NCBI RefSeq assembly: GCF_022458895.1
Contig: NZ_JAINFL010000001.1
Coordinates: 496,001 to 560,000, forward strand
From: Roseihalotalea indica
GTDB lineage: Bacteria; Bacteroidota; Bacteroidia; Cytophagales; Cyclobacteriaceae
Direction of reading: 5' to 3'
DNA length: 64,000 nucleotides
How positions within the stretch are numbered: the stretch's first letter is position 1; each line of letters starts with the position of its first letter. Below are positions 56,043-64,000 of the stretch, piece after piece. The notes beneath the pieces were generated by a model that searched no databases, had not been told where the DNA came from, and was given only the letters and a program-made list of their open reading frames with translations. A program made the position numbers and the translations under genes.

Positions 56043-59000
56043 CTATTTTACTATAATACGTTGATGATGACCATTATCCAGCTTTAGGAGATAAGTCCCC
56101 GGCTTTAATAAATGGGTATCTAATTGATTCTTACCTGGCACTAAATGTTCTTCAGCTATCTTTATGCCCATTACATCATAAAGTGCCACCTTACTTACTT
56201 TGCTTCTCGCAGACAGGTCAATATGTAATACTTCTTGAGTTGGATTAGGGTAGATGACTATTTCCGGTTGCTGGAGTTCCTTTATTGCCGTAACTCCATC
56301 CACCGTAAAGCTGGTGGTTGATGTACAACCTGCAGCGTCAGTTACTGTTACACTGTAATCGCCGGAAGTTAAATCTGCAACTGTATCGGTAGTAGCATTG
56401 TGGCTCCAAGCGTAGCTGTAGGGAGTTGTTCCACCTTCTACATTCAATGCAATACGGCCATTTCCAGGGTTTTCGGTAGAAGGATTTACCTGTCCGGTGA
56501 CCATTAGAGGCTGCGGGGCAGTAATTTGGGCTACAACAGTTGCCATACATTCGTTTGCATCTTTTACTGTAATGGTGTAGTTGCCTGAATCAAGAGCAGT
56601 AAAACTGGTCTCTGTCTTAAAATTGTTTCCATCAATGCTGTATTGATAAGGGCTCGTTCCACCACTAGCTGAGGCAATTAACACCCCATTAGAGGCACCA
56701 CTGCAACTGATATGAATTGTTTCTGCAATACTCACATTTAAGCTTGTACAATCCACCTCGGTTTGATCAGGAGTAGGTTCATGTATTACTAGTATTCGTT
56801 CTACCGGAGTAGCCGCCTGGTAAGTGTCATTCCCCTCCTGGCTGGCGGTAATGGTTGTTGTTCCAATTCCTATGATAGTGACTGTACTATCGGAGATGGT
56901 GGCAACCGTTCCATCTGAACTGGAGTAACTCACTGGTAGGCCAGAAGTGGCAGTAGCAGTTAAATAGAAAACTGAATCCTTCAGCGATTTATTGGGTATG
57001 GTATCGAAGGTAATCGTTTGGTCTTGCAAGCCCGCATATGTCACCGAAAAGGATTCACTGGCACTGGCAGCAGTGTAGTAATCATCACCCATCTGGCTAA
57101 CAGTTACTGTGACTGTACCTTCCGTTCCATCTAAAGTAATGACATTATCATTGATTGTGGCCGGACCAGATACAGTATAGTCTAAAGCCAATCCACTGCT
57201 GACAGATGCATTTACCATGATAGGTTCTGCATTGGTTAATTGGTTTTCTATTGCGTCGAGAGTGATGGTCTGATCGACTTTCGTAACGGTTAATACTTGC
57301 TCAACCGGAGCCGCTGCGTTGTAAGTATCATCTCCATCTTGGCTAGCAGTAATAGTGGTGGTTCCGGCTCCTGTAACAGTGACGATATTCCCCGAAATAG
57401 TTGCTACACTTTCATTCGAACTACTATAGCTGATGGGTAAATCCGAACTCGAAGTGGCAGTTAGTTCAAAAGTAGTACTTTCTAATGTTTTGGTAGGCAA
57501 TGCATCAAATGTGAGGGTTTGTTCTAATTTATGAGAAATGGTCCAATCAAAACTTTCGGATGAATACTCATCATCCCATAGAATGTAAATTACATCACTT
57601 TCTGTTAGATGGAATGTCGTTTGTGATTGAAGGCTCTCATAATCATCATTAGAAGCAATCTCAGTCCCATTACAGTCAGAATAAACTTTCAGATAGGTGT
57701 TACTATTGGCAGTACCTACCGATGAAATAATATAATCACCAGTAGTGGGCGCATTATACTTAAACCAATAAGGTGCCGTGGGAGTATTGTTTGTTCCGGT
57801 CTGAGCAGTTTCGGCTGATAAACATACTGCACCTGCCTCTAAAGAAGATACGGATAAATCCCAGTCAAAGTCACCACCATTATTTCTAGTTTCTAATCGA
57901 ATAAATATTTTATCTCCGCCGGAAAATGTTGAGGTTGTGACATTTTCATATTCACCTTCTTCAAAGTTTAGATCATTACAGGTATTGCTATATACATTTA
58001 CATAGGTGGAAGAAGTGGACATAATCTCCAACTTACCATCGCTAGGCATGGTATAGGTGTACCAATAATAGTCAACTGACGTGGCTGGAAGGGGATTGGT
58101 TCCAATTTCAGCAGTTGCCGCTAACGAACAGTTATCCCCTGTTTCTAGAGGACTTATTGATAAATCCCAGTCAAAGTCACCATCGTTACTCTTTGTATCC
58201 CATTGAATAAACACTTCATCTCCACTAGACAGGGTCGTAACTGTAGTGTTATAATAGCCAAATCCGTTAGAGAATAAATTATTACATGTGTTAGTGTATA
58301 CAGTTACATAACTAGAGGAAGCAGTTGTAATTTCCAGTCTACTATCGCTAGGCATAGTATAGGTGTACCAATAATAGTCGGCTGACGTGGCTGGAAGGAT
58401 ATTGGTTCCAATTTCAGCAGTTGCAGCAATTGAACAATCTTCACCTGTAGTAATGGGAGGTACTGACAGATTCCAGTCAAAGTCACCCCCGTCACTCGCA
58501 GTTAACCGGATAAATACCTCCTCCCCACTACCCAGAGTCGGCGTTACTGCGCTTCCATAACCGTAGCTTTCAACTTTTAAATCATTACAAGAGCCAGTGT
58601 AAATGGTTACATAACTGGAAGAAGGTGCCGATACACTTAATTCACCAGCACTAGGCATTGTGTAATTATACCAATAATAGTACTCAGAAGTAGCCGGAAG
58701 TCTATTAGTTCCCACTTCAGCAGTTGCTGCTACTAGACAATCTTCACCTGTTGTAATAGGAGATACGTCTAAATCCCATTCAAACCCCTTGCCGTTGCGT
58801 CTATTATCCCATTTAATGAATACTTCATCTCCGCTAGATAGCGTATAAACTGTGGCATTCCTCCAGCCTGAATCCTCTTCGTGTAAATCATTGCAGGTAT
58901 TACTGTAGACTGTTACTGTGGAAGAGGTATCAGTAGTAATTTCCAGTTTGCCATCATTAGGCATGGTATAACTGTACCAGTAATAATCGTTGGATGTGAT

Positions 59001-59417
59001 TGGAAGAGTATTGGTTCCGAGACTAGCAGTAGCAGGCAACGTACAACGATCTCCCTCTTCAAACGGGGTTAGTGATAGATTCCACTCAAAACTATTGCCA
59101 CTATGGTATCCATCCCACTGGATGAGTACTTCATCACCACTAGAAAACAAGGTACTAGTAATATTTTCATAGTCATGGTCTTCCTCATATAGATCATTAC
59201 AGGTTCCGCTGTAAATTTCTACAAAACTGGAAGAGGTGGATGTGATTTTAATCTTACCATCGCTAGGCATGGTATAACTATACCAGTAATAACGATTTGA
59301 AGTGGTGGGCCGGGTATTGGTTCCAATTGTTGCTGTTACAGCTTCAGAACAAGTGGATTGCCCTTGGGCAACTAGTGAGAAAGACATTAAAAGAAACAGA
59401 AGTACACCGTTTTTCAT
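56043..59417 (-). CDS. T9SS-secreted protein with PPC-like, Ig-like and SprB-like repeats
   Basis: The start at 59417 gives 1124 residues with signal MKNGVLLFLLMSFSLVAQGQ. Five repeats of about 101 residues follow, each with xATAxxGTNxxPxTSxxYYWYxYTMPSD and a FxWxLSxxPxExG end, and a sixth divergent copy (PYWFKYNAPTTGDYIIS). They look like pre-peptidase C-terminal (PPC)-type beta-sandwiches. Three Ig-like domains start with QTLTFDALPTKTL, QTITLDAIENQL and QTITFDTIPNKSL. Two SprB-type repeats follow (SCSGASNGVLIASASGGTSPY; GGTTPYSYAWSHN), then a type A T9SS sorting domain (IVIYPNPTQEVLHIDL). It is a single gene. A role in adhesion or matrix is plausible; no catalytic domain is present. Confidence 0.9.
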   Translation of the reverse strand: MKNGVLLFLLMSFSLVAQGQSTCSEAVTATIGTNTRPTTSNRYYWYSYTMPSDGKIKITSTSSSFVEIYSGTCNDLYEEDHDYENITSTLFSSGDEVLIQWDGYHSGNSFEWNLSLTPFEEGDRCTLPATASLGTNTLPITSNDYYWYSYTMPNDGKLEITTDTSSTVTVYSNTCNDLHEEDSGWRNATVYTLSSGDEVFIKWDNRRNGKGFEWDLDVSPITTGEDCLVAATAEVGTNRLPATSEYYYWYNYTMPSAGELSVSAPSSSYVTIYTGSCNDLKVESYGYGSAVTPTLGSGEEVFIRLTASDGGDFDWNLSVPPITTGEDCSIAATAEIGTNILPATSADYYWYTYTMPSDSRLEITTASSSYVTVYTNTCNNLFSNGFGYYNTTVTTLSSGDEVFIQWDTKSNDGDFDWDLSISPLETGDNCSLAATAEIGTNPLPATSVDYYWYTYTMPSDGKLEIMSTSSTYVNVYSNTCNDLNFEEGEYENVTTSTFSGGDKIFIRLETRNNGGDFDWDLSVSSLEAGAVCLSAETAQTGTNNTPTAPYWFKYNAPTTGDYIISSVGTANSNTYLKVYSDCNGTEIASNDDYESLQSQTTFHLTESDVIYILWDDEYSSESFDWTISHKLEQTLTFDALPTKTLESTTFELTATSSSDLPISYSSSNESVATISGNIVTVTGAGTTTITASQDGDDTYNAAAPVEQVLTVTKVDQTITLDAIENQLTNAEPIMVNASVSSGLALDYTVSGPATINDNVITLDGTEGTVTVTVSQMGDDYYTAASASESFSVTYAGLQDQTITFDTIPNKSLKDSVFYLTATATSGLPVSYSSSDGTVATISDSTVTIIGIGTTTITASQEGNDTYQAATPVERILVIHEPTPDQTEVDCTSLNVSIAETIHISCSGASNGVLIASASGGTSPYQYSIDGNNFKTETSFTALDSGNYTITVKDANECMATVVAQITAPQPLMVTGQVNPSTENPGNGRIALNVEGGTTPYSYAWSHNATTDTVADLTSGDYSVTVTDAAGCTSTTSFTVDGVTAIKELQQPEIVIYPNPTQEVLHIDLSARSKVSKVALYDVMGIKIAEEHLVPGKNQLDTHLLKPGTYLLKLDNGHHQRIIVK
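57838..59357 (-). repeat. Five tandem ~101-residue PPC-like coding repeats
   Basis: The period is about 304 bases. The block encoding YYWYxYTMPSxxxLxI and the following TNTCNDL is very similar between units at DNA level too, while the region before GDEVFI varies. Units three to five (ATAEVGTN/ATAEIGTN) are closest, suggesting recent expansion. Confidence 0.85.
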
Positions 59418-59899
59418 ATACACCTACTATTGTGTAAACACAATTATTAAATTTATTAATGGCAGGTGCGATAGTGGTGGCGCGACTTACTTGAAAGTCA
59501 GCTTATATAGTCAATAGATGAATAGCGATTTTATCAGTTTACTATTCAACTTTATGCAAATCTAGGTGCTATTCCTGTACTATAGAAACAGATGTAACTT
59601 TATCCTTTTCTATGTATTTTTTGGGGGAATTACTCTAAAAAGACGAGATCAGAAGCTAAAGACTGGCTCGAAGAGGTTGAAGAAATTTGACAGTTTGGCC
59701 TTAATACGGAAGTGATGGATAATTTTACCAGTAAATTTAGGTAGCATGATCCATCCACCTTACTTACGCAAAATATTATACTCCCAATGCAAGCAAAAGA
59801 ACCCAAATCTTCCATAAAGATTTGGAAATGAGCTTCCGGTCATGCCTATAAGAAGCAAATAAACAGTTTATGCAAAGAGTAAACTGTTTATTTGCTTGG
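59418..59899. other. Gene-free stretch between T9SS gene and ccmF
   Basis: Only short frames lacking any family resemblance occur. The right end contains the perfect 16-pair hairpin at 59855-59895 just after the ccmF stop. The left part must hold the promoter of the T9SS protein gene; a TAGATTTG box on the minus strand (59564-59557) has no TTG at the right distance. Confidence 0.5.
59855..59895 (-). terminator. Perfect 16-bp hairpin after ccmF
   Basis: GCAAATAAACAGTTTA (59855-59870) and TAAACTGTTTATTTGC (59880-59895) pair without mismatch around a nine-base loop. It starts four bases after the ccmF stop codon. No long T-run follows, so it may act as a terminator, a 3'-end stabiliser, or both. 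Confidence 0.7.
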
Positions 59900-62491
59900 T
59901 TATACCGAAACCGGCTTGTTCTTAGGCTTTTGCGGACGAGGTTTGGATGATGAAGATTTAGTGACTGGCTTTTTATAGTCCTGGTACCGGCGGTAGGTGG
60001 CTACTCCGAAGCCAAACATCAGCAACAGGGTGCCAATCCAAAGCACGTTGATCAGCGGCTTCTCTATGGCCTTTAGCACAATGTATTCTTTTTGGGTGGT
60101 CTCCATGCCCAGTACAAAGCTATTTTGCTCCGGTAAAATGTTGAGCAACGTGAGGCGTAACCCTAACTCCTGTGAGGTATCGGGGATGCGCCCTACCATT
60201 CGGTCGCGGATTAAGTAGATGGGTTGCAATAGATATTCGGTATCTCCGCCCATGACCTGAATGTGGGCTTTCACCGCAAGGTCACCTTCCTGCAACTCTA
60301 CACCTTCTACCGTATCAACTCGCTCAATTTGGGTTAACTGGGCCACGTAGTCGTTAGCAAAAAACTGCTCGCCCATTTTTACCTCTAGTTCTTCTATCTC
60401 CGACCATTCTTTCTCGTCAGCTTCGGGTGGAATGGCCGAAACGTGCGTATATAGGTCTTTGAAGGCAGTACGACGAATGTCGGGGGAGGCAATTAGGCCC
60501 ATGTTGGGATTAACCTGAGAGCGGGGGTACAGCGTAAATTGTTTGCCGGTTTCCTTATGAGTATACTGTATCTCATGGTATGTGTTTTCCGGATGAATCT
60601 GCACGGTATCCCCCTTTGAAAAATAGTGAGTGCCTTGGTAGGTAAAATCTTCAACAGCCACTGGCAGAAATGGAGTTTCGGTAGGGCGCAGTAGATCTTT
60701 ATCTACATACACCGGCACGTCTCGGGCATCTACCCGCTGGCCTTTGTATACCAATTCGTATTCGCCCATGCTGCGGGGCTCATTAATCCACAGTAGTGTA
60801 TTCTCCAGATTTTCATTAGCTGGGTCATCCTTAAAAATGAGCAGTCCCGATTCATTAACAGAAACTACGTTAGAGTATCCGGCAGAAAAGAGAATACCAA
60901 TAAAGATCATTGCAATTCCGATGTGAGATATTGACCCACCGGAAAGCCTGAAGTTTTCTTTTCCGAAGCGAAAGAGAATTTTACCGTTGGCTACAATAGA
61001 GTATACCGATACGGTCAGTAATAAAATATATACCGGGTTAGTTACCTTCCCTACCAGAATAGCAATAGCGCTGATAACCAGCGTCAGTATGAGCGGTATG
61101 GATAATTCGTTCTTAAGTTTTTCCGGGTCCATCTTCTTCCAGAAGAAAAACTGCCCGGTGCCGGATAGCAGCGCGATGGCAATGGCAAACCATAACTGAA
61201 ATTTGGTGTAAAACAGTATCTGGTCAGCCGGGGGGGCCACATTAGATACTCCGCCGAAAGCCTCTACAATAGAATTATACACCGGAATAGAAGTAGGCAC
61301 TAGTACCTGAAACGACATCAGGCAAAGCGTGGTAGCACCAATAAAAATCCAGAACTCCCGGCTGTAGGCCGAAGCTTCCTTATCAGAGGTAGGAATCTCC
61401 TTCCAGCGTATTGCTGAAAGTACAATGGCTGCTATCGTAAAAAACAACAGGTAAATCAGTAATTGTCCGGACAGCCCCAGGTCAGTGAATGAGTGAACGG
61501 ATGCATTCCCTAAAATACCGCTGCGGGTTAAGAAGGTGCTGTACAGAATTAGCACAAATGTGGTAATAACCAGTATGATGGATGTTTTAAGGGCAGTACC
61601 ATTATTTTTAAAGATAATAAGCGTGTGAATGCTGGCAACCAGCACTAACCAGGGAATATACACCGCATTTTCTACCGGGTCCCAGTTCCAGTAGCCACCA
61701 AAATTGAGTGTTTCGTAAGCCCAGTAAGCTCCCATCATAATACCTAGACCTAGTACTGCTGCGGAGAAGATAGCCCAGGGTAGAGCCGGTTTTACCCAGC
61801 TTTCGTACTGCTTTCGCCAGATGCCCGCTATGCAGAAGGCAAACGGAACTAGCGTGGTAGCAAACCCTAAAAACAGGGTAGGAGGGTGAATCACCATCCA
61901 GTAATTTTGAAGCAGGGGGTTCAGGCCGGTACCATCTTCCGGCTGAAAGTCAGGGTTCATGGCAAATACCGGGGCGTCGACCATCACATCGCGAAGCAAC
62001 AAGAATGGAGAGCTACCAAGTTTTAATTCAATACCAGGGATGACGGTACCCAGAATCATAGAAGCCAGAAAGGCCTGAACCAGCGCAAAAACGGCCATCA
62101 CCGGTGCTTCCCAACCAGACTGGCGGTTAGTACGGATCAGCACAAAACCCAGGATTACGTGCCAGAAAATCCAAAGTAAAAAGCTTCCTTCCTGACCTTC
62201 CCAGAAACAGGAGATCATATAATACACCGGTAAACTAAGCGAAGAATGGCTCCAGGCGTAGTGATACTCGAAAAGATGGTTATAGATAATATAGAACAGG
62301 CTGCCTACCACCCCGATGACCAAGCCACCGTGTACGTAAAAAGCGGTACGCGCAAAATTTCTCCACGATTGGGCTTTTACAGAGTCAGTCTGAAGCGTAG
62401 CCGTAATATAGGCGTAAGCTGCTACCAGCGAGGCCACAAAAGACGAGATGACGAAGAAGTGGCCAAGGTTGCCAATGAAGGTATTGATCAT
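59900..62491 (-). CDS. ccmF: Cytochrome c maturation haem lyase CcmF
   Basis: This 863-residue multi-spanning membrane protein belongs to the CcmF/NrfE family. The N-terminal two thirds contain the haem-handling WWD-type motif (ETLNFGGYWNWDPVENAVYI), flanked by histidines in WMVIHPPTLFLGF and SIHTLIIFKN, plus EGQEGSFLLWIFWH. A long extracytoplasmic segment (about 560-800) precedes the last helix and a basic Lys/Pro/Ser tail (KPVTKSSSSKPRPQKPKNKP). It attaches haem to apocytochrome c at the periplasmic side, receiving haem from CcmE. It is the last gene of the ccmCDEF operon here, 78 bases after ccmE, and no ccmH or ccmG gene follows. Confidence 0.95.
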   Translation of the reverse strand: MINTFIGNLGHFFVISSFVASLVAAYAYITATLQTDSVKAQSWRNFARTAFYVHGGLVIGVVGSLFYIIYNHLFEYHYAWSHSSLSLPVYYMISCFWEGQEGSFLLWIFWHVILGFVLIRTNRQSGWEAPVMAVFALVQAFLASMILGTVIPGIELKLGSSPFLLLRDVMVDAPVFAMNPDFQPEDGTGLNPLLQNYWMVIHPPTLFLGFATTLVPFAFCIAGIWRKQYESWVKPALPWAIFSAAVLGLGIMMGAYWAYETLNFGGYWNWDPVENAVYIPWLVLVASIHTLIIFKNNGTALKTSIILVITTFVLILYSTFLTRSGILGNASVHSFTDLGLSGQLLIYLLFFTIAAIVLSAIRWKEIPTSDKEASAYSREFWIFIGATTLCLMSFQVLVPTSIPVYNSIVEAFGGVSNVAPPADQILFYTKFQLWFAIAIALLSGTGQFFFWKKMDPEKLKNELSIPLILTLVISAIAILVGKVTNPVYILLLTVSVYSIVANGKILFRFGKENFRLSGGSISHIGIAMIFIGILFSAGYSNVVSVNESGLLIFKDDPANENLENTLLWINEPRSMGEYELVYKGQRVDARDVPVYVDKDLLRPTETPFLPVAVEDFTYQGTHYFSKGDTVQIHPENTYHEIQYTHKETGKQFTLYPRSQVNPNMGLIASPDIRRTAFKDLYTHVSAIPPEADEKEWSEIEELEVKMGEQFFANDYVAQLTQIERVDTVEGVELQEGDLAVKAHIQVMGGDTEYLLQPIYLIRDRMVGRIPDTSQELGLRLTLLNILPEQNSFVLGMETTQKEYIVLKAIEKPLINVLWIGTLLLMFGFGVATYRRYQDYKKPVTKSSSSKPRPQKPKNKPVSV

Positions 62492-62569
62492 GATGGTTGT
62501 TTTCTAAATGCTATCAGGCTCTTTTACCGATTGATTCTGTTTAAGTATGCTTTTCTAGGCAGCAAGTAT

Positions 62570-62971
62570 CTAACTAATTTCCTGCTCTTGGTATTTAGAA
62601 GGGCATTTCAGCAATACCTCATCAGCAACGAAATGCTCATTGCGATACGATCCAATCACTACTACCTGCTCAGAGCGTAAAAGGTCGGCGGGCATAGGCT
62701 CATTGTAGAAAACCTGCTGCTCCTGGTTGTTCTGGTCAACCATTACAAAGGAAACTGATAACTTGTCTTCCGAGGGTTCTACTCCAATAACTTCTCCCTG
62801 AGCATCTTTCTTGAGCTGGCCTACCACGTGAATTTTAGTGGCTTTTCCACTTTCAGCCATTGTGTGGGCTTCCTGAAAGGTTACGTACGAGCTGGCATCT
62901 CCAGCCGTAGAAATAATTACGGTTACCGCTACTGCAATTACGATGAGAGCGATGATGTATTTTAGTTTCAT
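62570..62971 (-). CDS. ccmE: Haem chaperone CcmE, cysteine (CxxxY) type
   Basis: This 133-residue protein has one N-terminal transmembrane helix (YIIALIVIAVAVTVII) and an OB-fold periplasmic domain (KIHVVGQLKKDAQGEVIGV, FVMVDQNNQEQQVFYNEPMP, EQVVVIGSYRNEHFVADEVLLK). The haem-binding position, His in the HxxxY motif of classical CcmE, is Cys123 in CPSKY, with Tyr127 retained. Such cysteine CcmE proteins are known from Desulfovibrio and archaea, in Ccm systems that also lack CcmH. It sits between ccmD and ccmF, and no ccmH lies nearby in this window, consistent with that variant. Confidence 0.92.
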   Translation of the reverse strand: MKLKYIIALIVIAVAVTVIISTAGDASSYVTFQEAHTMAESGKATKIHVVGQLKKDAQGEVIGVEPSEDKLSVSFVMVDQNNQEQQVFYNEPMPADLLRSEQVVVIGSYRNEHFVADEVLLKCPSKYQEQEIS

Positions 62972-62999
62972 GCTGTTATGAAAGTTAGGTAGTGATGAA

Positions 63000-63260
63000 T
63001 TAGTGAGATTCGTGCTGCAACTCTTTTTCCAGCTTACTCACTTTCTGGTCAATGCGGATGGCGTAAATAACCAGCCCGGAAAAGATAACCAGAATGACCG
63101 CGACCACAATGTAGATTTTTCCATCCTGCCGGAAGGCATCAGCCATCTCAACCTCGCTGGTACCCGTGGCGTTAGACTGAGCCAGTGACAGAGTGGGACT
63201 GAGAATCGTCAGCCATAGCACGGTTGCGAGTGCGAAGCAGGTTTTCTTCAAAACGTTCAT
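63000..63260 (-). CDS. ccmD: CcmD-like small membrane protein
   Basis: This 86-residue protein has an N-terminal hydrophobic, signal-like segment (FALATVLWLTILSPTLSLAQ), a short polar linker and a second helix (GKIYIVVAVILVIFSGLVIYAI) followed by a charged tail (RIDQKVSKLEKELQHE). The second half is typical of CcmD, which links CcmC and CcmE for haem release. The signal-like extension is common in Bacteroidota versions. Its first 89 bases overlap the end of ccmC in another frame, so translation is coupled. Confidence 0.85.
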   Translation of the reverse strand: MNVLKKTCFALATVLWLTILSPTLSLAQSNATGTSEVEMADAFRQDGKIYIVVAVILVIFSGLVIYAIRIDQKVSKLEKELQHESH

Positions 63261-63912
63261 CTATTTTTTGTTTTACTAGTTTCATACGAATGCGCAGGCT
63301 GGCAAGCCATACGCCTATCAGTGTCCAACCCACAATAGCCGGGTAAAAAACCATACGGAGGTTGCTGTCAATATCATACGTGTTAAAGCCTGGATTACCG
63401 CCATTGCCCGGGTGCAGAGAATCCGTCATGCGGGGCAGAATAAACAGCAGAGGCACCAGGGTGGCAAAAGCAAAAATGTTATAGATAGCACTGACCCGCC
63501 CCCGGCGCTGCTCATCGTCAAACGAACCCCGTAAGATGAGGTACGCAAAATAAATTAGCATGGCGATGGCTGCGTTGTTCAACTTAGGGTCGCTGGTCCA
63601 GAAAGCACCCCAGGCAAATCGAGCCCATAGTGAGCCGGTAGCCAGGCCCAGTATGCCAAATAAAATACCGGCATTAGCAAACTCAACCGCAAACAAGTCG
63701 TTTTTCGCCGTTGGGTTACGAAGATACTTTACGGAATAAACCACCGAGGTTGTTAAAAGAATTAACATGCCAAACCACATAGGCACATGGAAATGCAATA
63801 CGCGGATGGTTTCATTTAGTATGGGAAGGCGAGGGACGTCGGCAAGCAGCCCGGCGGTCAGTGTGTATCCAATCAACAAAACCGCTAATATCTTCCACCA
63901 TCGTTTACGCAT
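63172..63912 (-). CDS. ccmC: Haem-delivery membrane protein CcmC/CcsA
   Basis: This 246-residue protein has six transmembrane helices and the family's haem-handling motif in the form WARFAWGAFWTSDPKLNNAA, a Bacteroidota variant of WGxxWxWDxRLT. A His precedes it in FHVPMWFGM, and another His lies in the loop with SLHPGNGGN. CcmC loads haem onto CcmE in the periplasm. It is the first gene of the ccm operon visible in the window; 88 bases remain to the edge, so upstream partners (ccmB or others) are not seen. The last 89 bases overlap ccmD. Confidence 0.93.
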   Translation of the reverse strand: MRKRWWKILAVLLIGYTLTAGLLADVPRLPILNETIRVLHFHVPMWFGMLILLTTSVVYSVKYLRNPTAKNDLFAVEFANAGILFGILGLATGSLWARFAWGAFWTSDPKLNNAAIAMLIYFAYLILRGSFDDEQRRGRVSAIYNIFAFATLVPLLFILPRMTDSLHPGNGGNPGFNTYDIDSNLRMVFYPAIVGWTLIGVWLASLRIRMKLVKQKIDERFEENLLRTRNRAMADDSQSHSVTGSV

Positions 63913-64000
63913 AGAGTACTAAAGTAAAGGTTTTTATTATTGGTTGATCTGCATAAATTTAGCTATTTACCAAACACAGAAATGGCCAATAGTATTCAAT

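Noticed and set aside
59630..59815. A short frame (61 codons) in the intergenic stretch before ccmF
   Set aside because: It has no family resemblance, no plausible promoter or start context, and a composition like the surrounding non-coding DNA.

Overview
The window reads as a chromosome segment of a Bacteroidota bacterium, most likely a marine-type Cytophagales. The main reasons are SusC/SusD pairs, several TonB-dependent receptors with carboxypeptidase-like N-terminal domains, DUF4249 and DUF4374 lipoproteins, and secreted proteins ending in type IX secretion (T9SS) sorting domains. An AraC regulator and a LytTR regulator are fused to membrane segments, the F1 beta and epsilon subunit genes stand alone, and promoters of the TTG-N18-20-TAnnTTTG type occur. 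Shine-Dalgarno sequences are mostly absent, so starts were chosen from signal peptides, promoters and terminators. I see no rRNA, tRNA, CRISPR array, transposase or prophage.

Layout. 1-1412 (-): 5' part of a large surface protein with PKD-like repeats that runs off the window. 1593-7701 (+): a three-gene surface cassette (STN-type TonB receptor, DUF4249 lipoprotein, MG2/plug-like protein). 7829-10123 (-): a GMC oxidoreductase with its gluconate-dehydrogenase subunit-3-like partner. 10240-10947 (-): a YjjG-like HAD phosphatase. 11077-17320 (+): a soluble multi-PAS histidine kinase, a receiver-PAS-kinase hybrid and a stand-alone receiver. 17420-20896: dihydrolipoyl dehydrogenase, a VTT membrane protein and a cystathionine gamma-synthase-like enzyme. 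21255-25198 (+): a T9SS surface protein with a seven-fold propeller-like repeat, and a small lipoprotein. 25339-30681 (+): housekeeping and regulatory genes (YciI, RF3, AraC-type regulator, two DUF1579-like paralogues, RluA-type pseudouridine synthase, small membrane protein). 30734-34694 (-): F1 epsilon and beta, then a beta-helix T9SS protein. 35201-48741 (+): a vanadium-haloperoxidase-like lipoprotein, a SusC/SusD pair, two overlapping CRTAC1-like FG-GAP lipoproteins and a small lipoprotein. 48893-52654 (-): a TonB receptor and DUF4374 lipoprotein resembling XusA/XusB of xenosiderophore uptake. 53239-56029: a membrane-anchored alpha/beta hydrolase, an ExbB-like protein and a divergent LytTR regulator. 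56043-59417 (-): a T9SS protein with about six PPC-like repeats. 59900-63912 (-): cytochrome c maturation genes ccmC-ccmD-ccmE-ccmF.

Much of the window is devoted to the outer surface: four TonB/SusC receptors, at least seven lipoproteins and three T9SS cargo proteins. The CcmE is of the cysteine (CxxxY) type rather than the histidine type. The least explained non-coding feature is a pair of roughly 120-130 bp nested palindromes at about 15.1 kb and 53.1 kb that share their ends and an inner hairpin. They look like two copies of a dispersed element.
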